Below, piece after piece: positions 42,738 through 54,220 of a stretch of DNA of 64,000 nt (position 1 is the stretch's first letter; each line of letters begins with the position of its first letter). The translations under genes were made by a program, and so were the position numbers. The notes beneath the pieces were generated by a model. It searched no databases. It worked only from the letters and a program-made list of their open reading frames with translations, and was not told where the DNA came from. Source of the DNA: Mesocentrotus franciscanus (lineage: Eukaryota > Echinodermata > Echinoidea > Camarodonta > Strongylocentrotidae); NCBI GenBank assembly GCA_037976565.1, contig CP137672.1:32906843-32970842 (forward strand). The letters are read 5' to 3'.

Positions 42738-45722
42738 CTAAATCAGAAGAAGGATTATGCGAAAATATTAATTTTTTCCCCAAAACCTTACCCAAATTAA
42801 CAGAAAATCAGAGGAAGCTATGTGAAGGAAAAATTAACCAGGGAGAGTGTATTGAAATCTTAAAAGAAATGCAGTTAAATAAATCCCCAGGAAATGACGG
42901 ATTAAATGTAGAATTTTATATTACATTCTGGCATGTAGTTGGTGACTTAGTTCTTAAGGCATTTAACGATACCATGAAATTCAAGGAATTGTCGCCTTCT
43001 CAAAAACAAGCAATCATAACGCTTATACATAAGGATGGTAAAGACCCCAAATTCATTAGTAATTATAGACCTATCTCCTTACTCAACGTAGACTATAAGA
43101 TTATTACCAAAATACTTTCTAAAAGAATAAAAAGCTTTGAATGAAATTGTGTCGGTCGATCAAGTAGGTTATTTAAAAGATAGAAACATCGGTGATGCAA
43201 TCAGATTAATCAATGATATGATTTTTCATACTTCTTGTTTTAACAAACCAGGGTACCTATTGGCAATAGATTATGAAAAAGCTTTCGACTCGATTTCACA
43301 TAGTTTTCTTCAGAAAGTGCTCATTTCTTTCGGGTTTGGGCCAATGTTTTGTGAATGGGTTACAATTTTACTTACCAATGCTCAAAGTTGTGTTTTTAAT
43401 GGGGTAAATCAACCGGATATTTTAAAGTTCAAAGGGTGTAAGACAAGGAGATCCGTTATCTCCATATTTATTTATTTTATGCATAGAATGCTTAACTCAC
43501 TGCATTAGAAATGATAAGTTGGTAAAAGGTATTTGTTTTGGAGAAACAGAAATAAAGATGATCTTATATGCAGATGACATGTCAATTTTTGTACGAGACA
43601 TAAACTCGATTAATAGAATAGAGGTAATCATGGAAAATTTTAGGAAAATATCAGGACTAAAGATTAATGGAAATAAAACATTCATTTTACCCTTAGGATC
43701 TTCTGTTGGCTCTGCGAATGTGTATCCTTTTGGAAAGGAGGCACACATTTTAAAAATACTCGGTATATATTTTACATTAGATCCCAATGTGGCGGAAGAG
43801 ATGAATTACAAAGAAATATTAAGCAAAATAAAGAAATTGTTAAATTGGTGGAAACAAAGAGATCTAACTTTGATAGGAAAAATTCATTTACTGAAAACAT
43901 ACGCATATTCAAAACTAATCTATGTAAGCTCTTTGACTCCAGTGCCTGAATGGGTTATAAAAGAAATTGATGAGATCTGTTTTAATTTTCTATGGCGAGG
44001 TAAAGACAAAATTAAAAAAAGTACGATGTATTTTGATTACAAGCAAGGAGGATTAAAAATGCTCAACTTTCAACTTTTTGTGAAAGTACAAAAAGTGATG
44101 TGGATTAAAAGACTTGTAACAGGAAACCAGAGAGTTAAATGGAAAAATTATTTCAAATTTTTAATGAGACCTTTCGGAGGAAATCTTATTTTTTACTGTA
44201 ACTATTTACCTAACAAGATCGATATACAATTACCAAAATACTATCGGGATTTAATAAACATTTGGTTAGATATGAATGATTTTATTAAAAAGATACAACT
44301 CACAAAGGGAATGAAATTTTTTAAATAATAGGTTTATACACAATAGTGGAAAAACATACTTCAATGAAAATCTTTTCTTAAAAATACTTATAGATTGTAC
44401 CATATTATAGATGGAAAAGGAACATTAAAGTCGGAAACTTATTTCAGATGTATGGGACTAGAGGAAGAGGAAATATCAATGCTTAAAGAAATCTATGGTA
44501 ATATACCTAAGGAATGGAAAATCGAATTAACAAAGAGGCAAATTTCATTTCATGATCTAAAAATAGAATTTATGTTCACAAAAAAAACATTCCAATTTGA
44601 ATCGGTTTGTTCGAAAAATCTGTACAGGGCATGCATACAAAAATGCAAGACGTCCCTGTCAGTTTTCAGAATTTACATTCATCATACAATCTGTCGGTTA
44701 AAGAAATTGAAAAGGTTTTTGTCCGACCAAGAATTAGTACTTTAGATAATAAACTAAGAGAATTTCAATTCAAATTGCTTTATAAAATTGTTTATGTCAA
44801 TCGTTATTTATACAGGTTTCAATTCATATTAAGTGATAAATGCTCATTTTGTGGAAAAGAAGAGGAAACATATAGGCACATATTTTTTGAATGCGAAATG
44901 GTGAGAAAATTATGGGATCAATGTAGTGATAGTTTGGATATTCCAATCCTTAAAGATATGAGCTGGAAGGAAGTTCACATTGGATTAGACGAAATAACCG
45001 AAGATAGGCAAATGATTAATCACGTGGTTTTATTAATTAAATATTTGATATTTATTAGTAGGGAAAAAGAAGCCTCCAAGTATTGAAGAAATAAGAGAGA
45101 AAATATTCAAAAGTAAACAGGAAGAAAGAAAGAGTGCTACTGAACGAAATACGTTGACGCTCCACTATAAAAATGGGAACATCTCAAGGTAAACATGGAT
45201 AATATGCAAGAAAATGCAAGGGATGAGGAAAGGGGGGGGCTGCCCGGTTCACAGCTGTGTGTGATTGACCGGTCTCGACTGCCATAGACTGCCCACGTCT
45301 TCTTGTATCGTTTTTTTTTTTTTTTTTTTGTTTGTTTGTTTGTTTGTTTGTTTTTTTGTTTTTTTTGTTTTTGTTTTTGTTTTTGTTTTTGTTTTTTTTT
45401 CTGTTTTTGTTTTGTGTTTGTTGTTGTTGGTTTTGTTTTTAACGGGGGTAGGGGATATAACAAACTTTATTCATTCGATATAACTAAGTTGATTGTAGTC
45501 TGTATTTTGTTCCAATATGTTATAAATTATAATATGTAATAGGGATACTAGTACTGCAGAACAAAATATAGAGGGGGTTATAACAATATTAATTCATTCA
45601 ATATAATTGAGATTACTGTATTTTGTACTCTGTAATTGGTTTCAATATGTTATATATTACAATTTGTATGAATGAATATTATTTATTGAGTGAATACAAT
45701 AAAGAATATTACAAAAAAAAAA
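42738..45722 (+). mobile_element. L1/Tx1-type LINE, 5' truncated, dead, private to copy 2
   Basis: Inserted 35 bases after the Dispatched copy 2 stop; copy 1 is continuous at 28335-28345. RT motifs in several frames: KSPGNDGLNVEFY, ITLIHKDGKD, NYRPISLLNVDYKIITKILS, GYLLAIDYEKAFDSISH, TRRSVISIF where QGDPLSPYLF is expected after a one-base slip, and ILYADDMSIFV with the catalytic box. The C-terminal part has a CCHC-like CSFCGKEEETYRHIFFEC. The 3' part has (TTTTTG)n at 45310-45440, a duplicated segment of about 90 bp (GTTATAACAATATTAATTCA type) and a terminal A-run at 45713-45724. Stops near 43140, 43509 and 44328 and frame shifts show inactivity. Confidence 0.88.
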
Positions 45723-45974
45723 AACTATCGCTATAGCATCAGATTTTAAAAAGGATCTTTCGATTGAAATTCAGGATTAATAGAGTAAATTAATGGCGAA
45801 GGAAAGCATTTCATCATGTTGGAATTGTAGAGTAAGTTGAAAGTGTAACGTTTTGCAACTCTTTCTTTTTAAACGATAGAACAGGTGGCAATTTTGCAAT
45901 AAAACGTACATAATTTGTTGTAGTATGCCTGTATGTTTGTTAGAAATGATTATTTCTCTAAAAAAAGAGCCAGT

Positions 45975-47148
45975 AGTATGCTATTATAGTATTATACCGG
46001 AACACTACTACAGGTGTTCCCCAGGGATCGGTCATAGGCCCCCTCCTTGTTATACTTTTCATTAACGATCTACCATCACATTTAAAGAACTGCACTCTTC
46101 CCATGTACGCTGACGACGCGACCATGTCAGTAACGGGCCAATCTCCAGACACAATCGAGCGCAACCTCGCTAGGTCAATCCCTTCGGGCAGCAAACAAAT
46201 GGTTTAAGAAGAATAAACTCATTTTAAACATAGATAAAACAAAGGTTATGCTCTTAGGAACAAGACAGAGATTGAGTACATTTCACAGAAAAGAACTACG
46301 TGTAAAAATAGATGAGCATCAAATTCAATGTGTAACAGAATGAAAAAAGCTTAGGAGTCATAATAGACCAAAATCTTACATTTAAAAGCCACGTAGAAAG
46401 TATAGCATTAACAATGAAACAAAAATTGGGTGTCTTAAAGAAACTTCAGAAATCACTAAATAAGAAACAATTAAAGAGTGATGTCCATTGGGGATTTATT
46501 GTACCCCACGTAACCAATTGTTGCACATTTTGGGCTAGACAATCAGAGTGCAACCACACTATAGTATACTGAACTTGCTACATAAAAGGGCTGCTTATAT
46601 TGTATTGCGTGGTACGTTCCGTCAGAGCAAATCATGCATTGACTCTCTTGGCCTTCTTTGAAAACTGTGTAATAACAGGCCTGAGACTTAATCTTGAATA
46701 ATGCAATGGTATCATCTACAGCCAGTTATCGTTAAATGTTTCTTGCCAGGCGTAACTTATTGTATGTCCAATCTTTCTTAAATTCTATGTCGCTTCGTGT
46801 ATATGTAGATAATTTTACTTTTTGCCATGTTTTTGTTGTATATCCTTACATATTCTGTTTGTGTTTATATTTTAGTTTCTTTTCTTCTTTTTTTGTCTCT
46901 TCTTCTTTTTACGTACATGGCATCATGACTTTATATTGTATGTTCCATCTTTGTTAAAGTTTGCCTCTTTTTGTGTATATGTGGATAATTTTACTATGCC
47001 ATGTTTTTGTTGTATATCCTTAAATATTCTGTTGGTTTATATATTTTTTTCCTCTTTTTTTATGTCCAGGGCCTCATGGTAGACCATAATTGTGAATGAG
47101 CTACCTTGTTTTTTAATATGTGAATAATAAATAATAACAAATAATAAT
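45975..47148 (+). mobile_element. CR1/jockey-like LINE 3' fragment, private to copy 2
   Basis: Copy 1 is uninterrupted at 28595-28610. The fragment starts inside RT with GVPQGSVIGPLLVILFINDL and MYADDATMSV, then degenerates with stops. The 3' UTR holds a diverged tandem pair of about 180 bp (46757-46925 and 46937-47060, sharing GCCATGTTTTTGTTGTATAT). The tail is (AATAA)n at 47120-47148. Confidence 0.82.
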
Positions 47149-48635
47149 ACCGTCCTCTGAGTCTATTTTCACAAAATGTTTATAATGTCATTGCAAAGCG
47201 ATATTTTTCGTCTAGTTCATATGTGCAATTGACTGTACAGCTGGGGACAGAGTGTTATATGTTTACACTATCTTTAGATGGTGCTGAAGTAGAATATTCT
47301 CTCTAAATGTCCTTTCGTTCCATTGTTCAATTTGATTTGCATTTTATAAAGTATTTATTCATATATATGTCACAATATTTAGCATTACTGCAATGGTCAA
47401 TTCAATTATTTGTACCATAGATCATGTACAATATTAGAATGTGCAAGGTTAACAATTTAGAGTTTTGTATTACATCTTTGTTTAATTGTGTGAATAGTAA
47501 ATACGGACTGATTAGTTTTTAGTAAAGTGGCTCTATTAAATGGCATGAATGTCAATGAATATTGTACTCTATTTAAATTTAAAAATATACACATTTTCAA
47601 ATATATAATCATGATAATGATAATAATAATAATGATAATATAGTGATAATAATATGAAGGATGATAATAAGAATAACAATACAATAATAATAGTAAGTAT
47701 CATCAGTATAAATACTGTTCTCTCTGAGGGCTTTGAAATCAAAACTTTCACCTTCCTTTTCGAAAAACTTCTACTTTAAAAGATACTGTATTTTCGACGA
47801 TCCATTGAATCTACCTAGAGCTATGGTCAAACAGTGCAAGCCTTTGCAGCATTTCAAACGTGTAGGGCCTTTTCAATGACTTAAAACATGTAAAATATTG
47901 ATATGTAAGAAGCATAACGATGCTCACCGTTAAATCTTATTTTCTCCTTTTTCAGTCTGTTTATATTCAGAAATCATGCCGACAAGCCCTTGACTGTACA
48001 TTTCCCTCACTTCTTTCTATGCATAGCCTTATTATTTTGTGATCTCTTTGGTTGCATAAATGTTTATGTTTTAATGAGAAAGGAAATAAATAAATAAATG
48101 AAATTGAATGAAGTTTTGTTTCAGAGATCTATCTCCTCACATTTCTCATTATCAGCAAAAATTAGTTGTAAGGTAAAGTGAACTATCAATATTCTGAACG
48201 CCTTTGGGGTTTGTTATACATGCATTATCCGAACTTGAATCTAGTCCGTGTGTATCTATCGTAAGAAACCCTTTTGTGTACAGGAGATGCATAAAACAAA
48301 AATAGTGTCGATTGTATCCAGGACACAGAGACGAAAGAAACGAGAGAGAAAATGAGAGAGAAAGAGAGAGAGAGAAAGTTTGTGTGTGTGTGTGTGTTTG
48401 AAAGAGAGAGAAATGATCAATAAGGAGAGAGAGAGAGAGAGAAGTGAAAAGTAATACCCTTTAACTTTATTAAAAAGTCATAGATATCACATTGCTTTCA
48501 TTGAAGAAAACATGGAAATCAATTTTGTGCCAGATCGTTTCTGGCAATAAGTTTTGCAAACAGGTTTGCCATAAAGATTACCTTGTTTACAATAAGACCG
48601 GTTTACGTAGGAGGTGTATGGGATCCAAGAAAATC

Positions 48636-49987
48636 GGTTGGAAATGGGGTATTATATTTTTTTCTTCATTTTTTTGTGTTTGTTTGTTTGTAACAATACT
48701 TCAACATGTACTCTTCAATGTGAACCTATTTTTCTCATTAAAATTCACTTAATTTTGCACTAAAATACGGATTAAAAATAAGCTACCACAAAATTCCTAA
48801 CCCGGAAGTGGTATATTTTACCAAATTCCATCAAATTTTGCTTTATTTTTTATTTGAAAAATGTCTACAATCATCCATACTCATGTGGATCTCAGACTGC
48901 AGTGCATTCAGCTCATTTGTAATGCTGCCATCTACAGTTTTAATCATGCACAATCAACATATGGCGTGTGTGTATTGGGTTTTTACAGACGTGTATCAAT
49001 CAGATATGATTATTTACGTCTGGGGACCGACCTTTATCGTCACCATCCGAAAGACGTGACTCAGTTTCGAACCTGTGTCCTCGGCTGAATCAGTTTGTAA
49101 CTCCCACTGTTAGCTGGATTACAGGCGCACGCCACAACGCCAACATATGGCAGCCTGCATTCAAAACTATATATAGTATTTCCCGGCGAAATTCGCGAGT
49201 TTGTCATTGAAATTCATTTACTTTGCATTTAAGTTAGCGCAGATCGGCTTTGCCATGCCAATTATCATTCAATTTTCCCGTTTTTGTATTGAATTTAGGA
49301 TTTTGGTCGAAGGGTTTCATAGATCTGTCATTTAATTTAGAAACTGCTCAACTAGCATTCAAATTAATCGTCAACTATATATTAGCTGGAATTTTTGTTG
49401 TGTGAAACCCCTCGCTATCCACTGGCCATATCTAAAAATCGAGTTTTGGGGGATAAAAAGTGTTATACAGTATCTAAAAATGTGAAAGTCCGGTTGCAAT
49501 AAAATTTGGCATGGGTTTGCACATTGGCATGTCTAATAATGATATTAGAGAATTTTTCGATAGCACACTTAGGGGTGTAATGACGACCCAAACAATTTCT
49601 TTTAAAACATTGTATCTGATTTTCGCTAAAACTCCGTTTTTTAGAGGTTTCGAAACAAAAAAAGTCAAGAAATGGTCCATACGTTAATTTATTATAGATC
49701 ATACTAAAATAATCAGAAGAGAAATTCAATAAAGCACTTAGCACTTTTGAGGAGATACCTTTTAAAGTTTAGGGTTACAACAAACAAAAAAGTTTGATTA
49801 CCCCAAAACTGACCCTAATCTGCCTAAAATGTGCATTCAAATTTTCCAAAAATATTTTGTTCATGTAGCCCATACTGTCAGCTTTCCATTGATATATAAT
49901 TTGTTAGGTCCTAACCCTGTAGGTATTTACCAGCATTTGTTATCATGGGGCATGTCATTTTCAATTAATAATACCCAACCTCCAACC
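48636..49987. mobile_element. 1.35-kb TIR element, private to copy 2
   Basis: Copy 1 runs AAAATCGAGTCATTAGCATA at 30227 without a break. The insert starts GGTTGGAAATGGGGTATTAT and ends, in reverse complement, GGTTGGAGGTTGGGTATTAT, giving imperfect 20-bp TIRs. The exact target duplication is unclear. It contains the segment 48965-49053 that also occurs (split) at 20308-20340 and 21209-21264. No coding sequence recognised. Confidence 0.7.
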
Positions 49988-50084
49988 TTAAGGCTCATTA
50001 GCATACATCTGTGAGCCCCATTCCCGAATTTGAGGTGACAGTAATTAATTGAATAATTCAGGACTAGGCTGCATTTCCCCTCCC

Positions 50085-50142
50085 ACACACACACGCACAC
50101 ACACACACACGCACACACACACACACATACACACACACACAC
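50085..50142. repeat. (CA)n microsatellite
   Basis: Nearly pure CA repeat with CG interruptions, paralogous to 30330-30383 in copy 1. Confidence 0.95.
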
Positions 50143-50469
50143 AACCTTTCTTCCCATTCTCTCTCTCCCTCTTTTTCTCGCATACCCTCTCCATCACTAT
50201 CTCTCTACCAATCTCTCCCTCATTCATTCATGTTAAAGGGAGTGTAGCATGACGAGACTATTTGTCTTTCCCGTGGCCCTACTCGGGGCCAATCGGGTAT
50301 AATAGCGAGCTTTCGATTTAGGCACCCGACGTGGGCTACTACGAGTTACTGGAGCGTGGAGACGTTGCGCAGCTCACGTCCGTTCCCTTCGCGGAAGTGC
50401 TTTCGATTTTTCACGACGGGGCTTTCGTCGGTCACGTGACCAAGGTGATCAGGTGACTAAGTCAGGTAA

Positions 50470-52200
50470 TTTCTAAATTCACAGTGCGCGAAAATCTGAT
50501 ACGAAGAATAACATAAGGATGAGAGAAAGAGATAGAATGATAAAAAATAAAGAATAACATAAGAGTAGGTGAAAGAAGGAAGAAACAAAGAATAACATAA
50601 GGAAAGACAGAAAGAGAAAGTGATAGAATGATAAAAAATAAAGAATAACATCAGAGAAGGTGATAGAAGGAAGAAACAAAGAAAAACATAAGGAAAGAGA
50701 ATGTGATAGAATGATAAAAACAAAGACTAACTTAAGAGAAGGTGATAGAAGGAAGAAACAAAGAATAACATAAGGAAAGAGAAAGTGATAGAATGATAAA
50801 AATAAAGAATAACATAAGAGAAGGTGATAGAAGGAAGAAACAAAGAATAACATAAGGAAAGACAGAAAGAGAAAGTGATAGAATGATAAAAAATAAAGAA
50901 TAACATAAGAGAAAGTGAGGGAAGGAAGAAACAAAGAAAAACATAAGGAAAGAGAATGTGGTAGAATGATAAAAACATAGAATAACATTAGAGAAGGTGA
51001 TAGAAGGAAGAAACAAAGAATAACATAAGGAAAGACAGAAAGAGAAAGTGATAGAATGATAAAAATAAAGAATAACATAAGAGAAAGTGATAGAAGGAAG
51101 AAACAAAGAAAAACATAAGGAAAGAGAAAGTGATAGAATGATAAAAATAAAGAATAACATAAGAGAAGGTGATAGAAGGAAGAAACAAAGAATAACATAA
51201 GGAAAGACAGAAAGAGAAAGTGATAGAATGATAAAAATAAAGAATAACATAAGAGAAAGTGATAGAAGGAAGAAACAAAGAAAAACATAAGGAAAGACAG
51301 AAAGAGAAAGTGATAGAATGATAAAAATAAAGAATAACATAAGAGAAGGTGATAGAAGGAAGAAACAAAGAATAACATAAGGAAAGAGAAAGTGATAGAA
51401 TGATAAAAACATAGAATAACATTAGAGAAGGTGATAGAAGGAAGAAACAAAGAATAACATAAGGAAAGACAGAAAGAGAAAGTGATAGAATGATAAAAAT
51501 AAAGAATAACATAAGAGAAAGTGATAGAAGGAAGAAACAAAGAAAAACATAAGGAAAGACAGAAAGAGAAAGTGATAGAATGATAAAAATAAAGAATAAC
51601 ATAAGAGAAGGTGATAGAAGGAAGAAACAAAGAAAAACATAAGGAAAGAGAATGTGGTAGAATGATAAAAACATAGAATAACATTAGAGAAGGTGATAGA
51701 AGGAAGAAACAAAGAATAACATAAGGAAAGACAGAAAGAGAAAGTGATAGAATGATAAAAATAAAGAATAACATAAGAGAAAGTGATAGAAGGAAGAAAC
51801 AAAGAAAAACATAAGGAAAGAGAAAGTGATAGAATGATAAAAATAAAGAATAACATAAGAGAAGGTGATAGAAGGAAGAAACAAAGAATAACATAAGGAA
51901 AGACAGAAAGAGAAAGTGATAGAATGATAAAAATAAAGAATAACATAAGAGAAAGTGATAGAAGGAAGAAACAAAGAAAAACATAAGGAAAGACAGAAAG
52001 AGAAAGTGATAGAATGATAAAAAATAAAGAATAACATAAGAGAAGGTGATAGAAGGAAGAGACAAAGAATAACATAAGGAAAGAGAATGTGATAGAATGA
52101 TAAAAACAAAGACTAACATAAGAGAAAGTGATAGAAGGAAGAAACAAAGAAAAGCATAAGGAAATTAAGACAGAAAGAAAAAATGATAGAATGATAACAA
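50470..52200. repeat. Polypurine-rich minisatellite inside the TIR element
   Basis: About 1.7 kb of composite units of roughly 80-100 bp, assembled from modules such as GATAGAAGGAAGAAACAAAG, AATAACATAAGGAAAGACAG, AAAGAGAAAGTGATAGAATG and ATAAAAATAAAGAATAACAT. The top strand is almost free of C. Units differ by optional modules (presence or absence of ACAGAAAG, A versus G variants), implying higher-order repetition. The long open frames on the minus strand come from the absence of stop codons in the unit. Confidence 0.95.
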
Positions 52201-52507
52201 CAGGGATACCGAGGAAACTGCACCCACGTTGCCGTTTTCACGACGACGGGGATTCACGGAAATTGCCCCGACTCCCGTCGTGTGATTTGGAAGGGAACGT
52301 GGGCCCAGAAGCTCGCACATGCGCAGTTGATAAATATGACGTCACGCGTCGTAGCCCACGTCGGGTGCCTAAATCGAAAGCTCGCTAATACGACTACGGA
52401 CGACGCGACCACAGCATATTGTGCGTGCAGCATACGCGAAACCGAAGCGTGAGGAAAACTTCGGTCTGTTTCGCGAACGCTAGCGCACGCTGACCATGTA
52501 GAGATTA

Positions 52508-52667
52508 GGGACTTTTAGATTTACACGACGAGAACGTGGACTGCCACGTGTGCCATTCTTTCAAAGCACTGGCCCGTGCCCGGCAGTGCCTTAAAAGGAC
52601 GTCACATAATATTAAAAGGATGTCACCGTGGCAGTCCACGCTCTCGTCGTCTAAATCTAAAAGTCCC
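52508..52667. mobile_element. Nested MITE, 160 bp
   Basis: Arms GGGACTTTTAGATTTACACG with ACGAGAACGTGGACTGCCAC and their complements ending TCTAAAAGTCCC. The loop holds GGCCCGTGCCCGGC. It lies within the right subterminal part of the 50238-52756 element, lengthening that side. Confidence 0.8.
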
Positions 52668-53091
52668 TATTAAGTCGCTGACTACCGTTAATCAAGTCCA
52701 TTCGTCCAAAAGAAGACGTAGATGACGTTAACCAGTAATTGCCATGCTACACTCCCTAAGTCTCATCATTATTCTTATAATTTATACAAATGATGAAAAT
52801 AACTTGACAATCCTTGTTCCAGAATTCATAGTGCTTAAAATTCAAGAATATTCTATTTGCTTTGTTATTACTTTTGCATGTTTCTGTGAAATGAACAACT
52901 ATGGCAAGAAACATAATGACATTTTCACGAATGAAGGACGAAACACCCACTTCAACATAACTCAAGATGAGATGTGCAAGTTTAACTAGTGCATAGTCTC
53001 TGGACCCCCGGCCAACAAAAAACAAAAACAAAAACAAAACTCAAAAGGAACGACCCAAAGAGCAAATTAATAAATAAACACTGTGCACACT

Positions 53092-53197
53092 AAGAAATAA
53101 AGGTACAATTCTGCTACAATAGCAGCACCCTCTGCCAAATACGCGTAGGTGGATGCAAATCTGCACCCAAAAGGCATCCTTATTTCTTAGTGTGTGG
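53092..53197. mobile_element. MITE present in both duplication copies (copy 2)
   Basis: Same CACACTAAGAAATAA-bounded element as at 30842-30952, with the same interior, in the paralogous position. Confidence 0.75.
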
Positions 53198-54220
53198 TAT
53201 GTTTCTATCCATGTTTACTTACTCCGATTCCAATGAATTAAAAAAAGAGCAAATATTAAAAGACTATTGTACTGCCAACGCAAAATAGATATTGTTTCCC
53301 GTAACCTTCATATTCCTTTGCAACTTCAAATATTCTTGAATCAACAAATCTGTTATTTTCATCGCACTGGTATTTCTGACAATGGTCAGTCATTCCTTTT
53401 GGGGGCACAGGTCATTGATCTTGGTAATCATTTGAGCAGAATTTATTACATCCGCTTGTATACAAATTTGGGGTATTTCAGTGCTAGGAACTAGTTGATA
53501 GAAATTAATTATATTCAGAATGAATAGCTAATGATAAAAAACAACATGAGTTATGGCTTTAGGTCTAAGGTATTAATCTCAGATTGAGTATGAAACTAGA
53601 AGTTGTGTTACTTTTGTCCCCAAATCATTTTGCACAATGAACTAGAAATTCTCATCATTATTTCGAGTCATCGCAGTACTTTTTTCTTAACATGAAGCAA
53701 AAGTAAGAGCCACGTCGTGCGTCATGCAGCATGTAAACAGGAAAGTATCTGAGCATTTATGTGATTATTAGATAAATCACCTTTAATAGGGATGACGTTA
53801 AACAATGCTTGATTCTTTATGAGAGAGCTAAATACATTACAAAAACCTGCATTGAACAAAAAAGAGATGTAAGAATGCTGTCCTAATGAAATAATTGTTG
53901 CGGATTGTTACTTGACAATTGCAAGGATGAAGGGTTTTGCATTTCCAGTGGTTGCGTGTGCTGTTTACCACAAATCACCGTAATTTTATTGGTTCTTAAT
54001 TTTTATCAATTTAACAATTTTTTATCAATTTAAGAATTTTTATCTGTGCTTATATCCGCCTGTTTCGACTAGCACTTTTTATTGCATGGCTTTTCGGTAA
54101 AGCAATATCCTTGACATAGTTCGTTGCTATTCAGCTATTCATCAAAGTCTATATGGAAACCCAACCAGCTTGTTGACTCATTGGTGTTTCAAATGACACA
54201 AGCCATTCTTGTTCCATTAT

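Larger units (their letters stand above)
50238..52756. mobile_element. 2.5-kb TIR element (possibly PIF/Harbinger-like) filled by a minisatellite
   Basis: Copy 1 has the empty site TGTTAAGTCTCATC at 30511. Copy 2 shows TGTTAA, then the element, then TAAGTCTCATC. TIR: GGGAGTGTAGCATG (50238-50251) and its exact complement at 52743-52756, with a TAA-type 2-3 bp target duplication. A second inverted pair sits inside: AGCGAGCTTTCGATTTAGGC with ACCCGACGTGGGCTAC at 50304-50340, mirrored at 52350-52386. The short duplication and GGG start suggest PIF/Harbinger, unproven without a transposase. The middle is the minisatellite listed separately. Confidence 0.85.

Noticed and set aside
49110..49150. GGATTACAGGCGCACGCCACAACGCC resembling a human Alu segment
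   Set aside because: Only about 20 bases match, the flanks do not, and it lies within an invertebrate TIR element. Coincidence rather than contamination.
50479..52119. 546-residue open frame on the minus strand, rich in Phe, Leu and Ser with membrane-like repeats
   Set aside because: It lies wholly in the minisatellite, several overlapping frames are equally open, and the unit simply lacks stop codons. No start context or splice sites.
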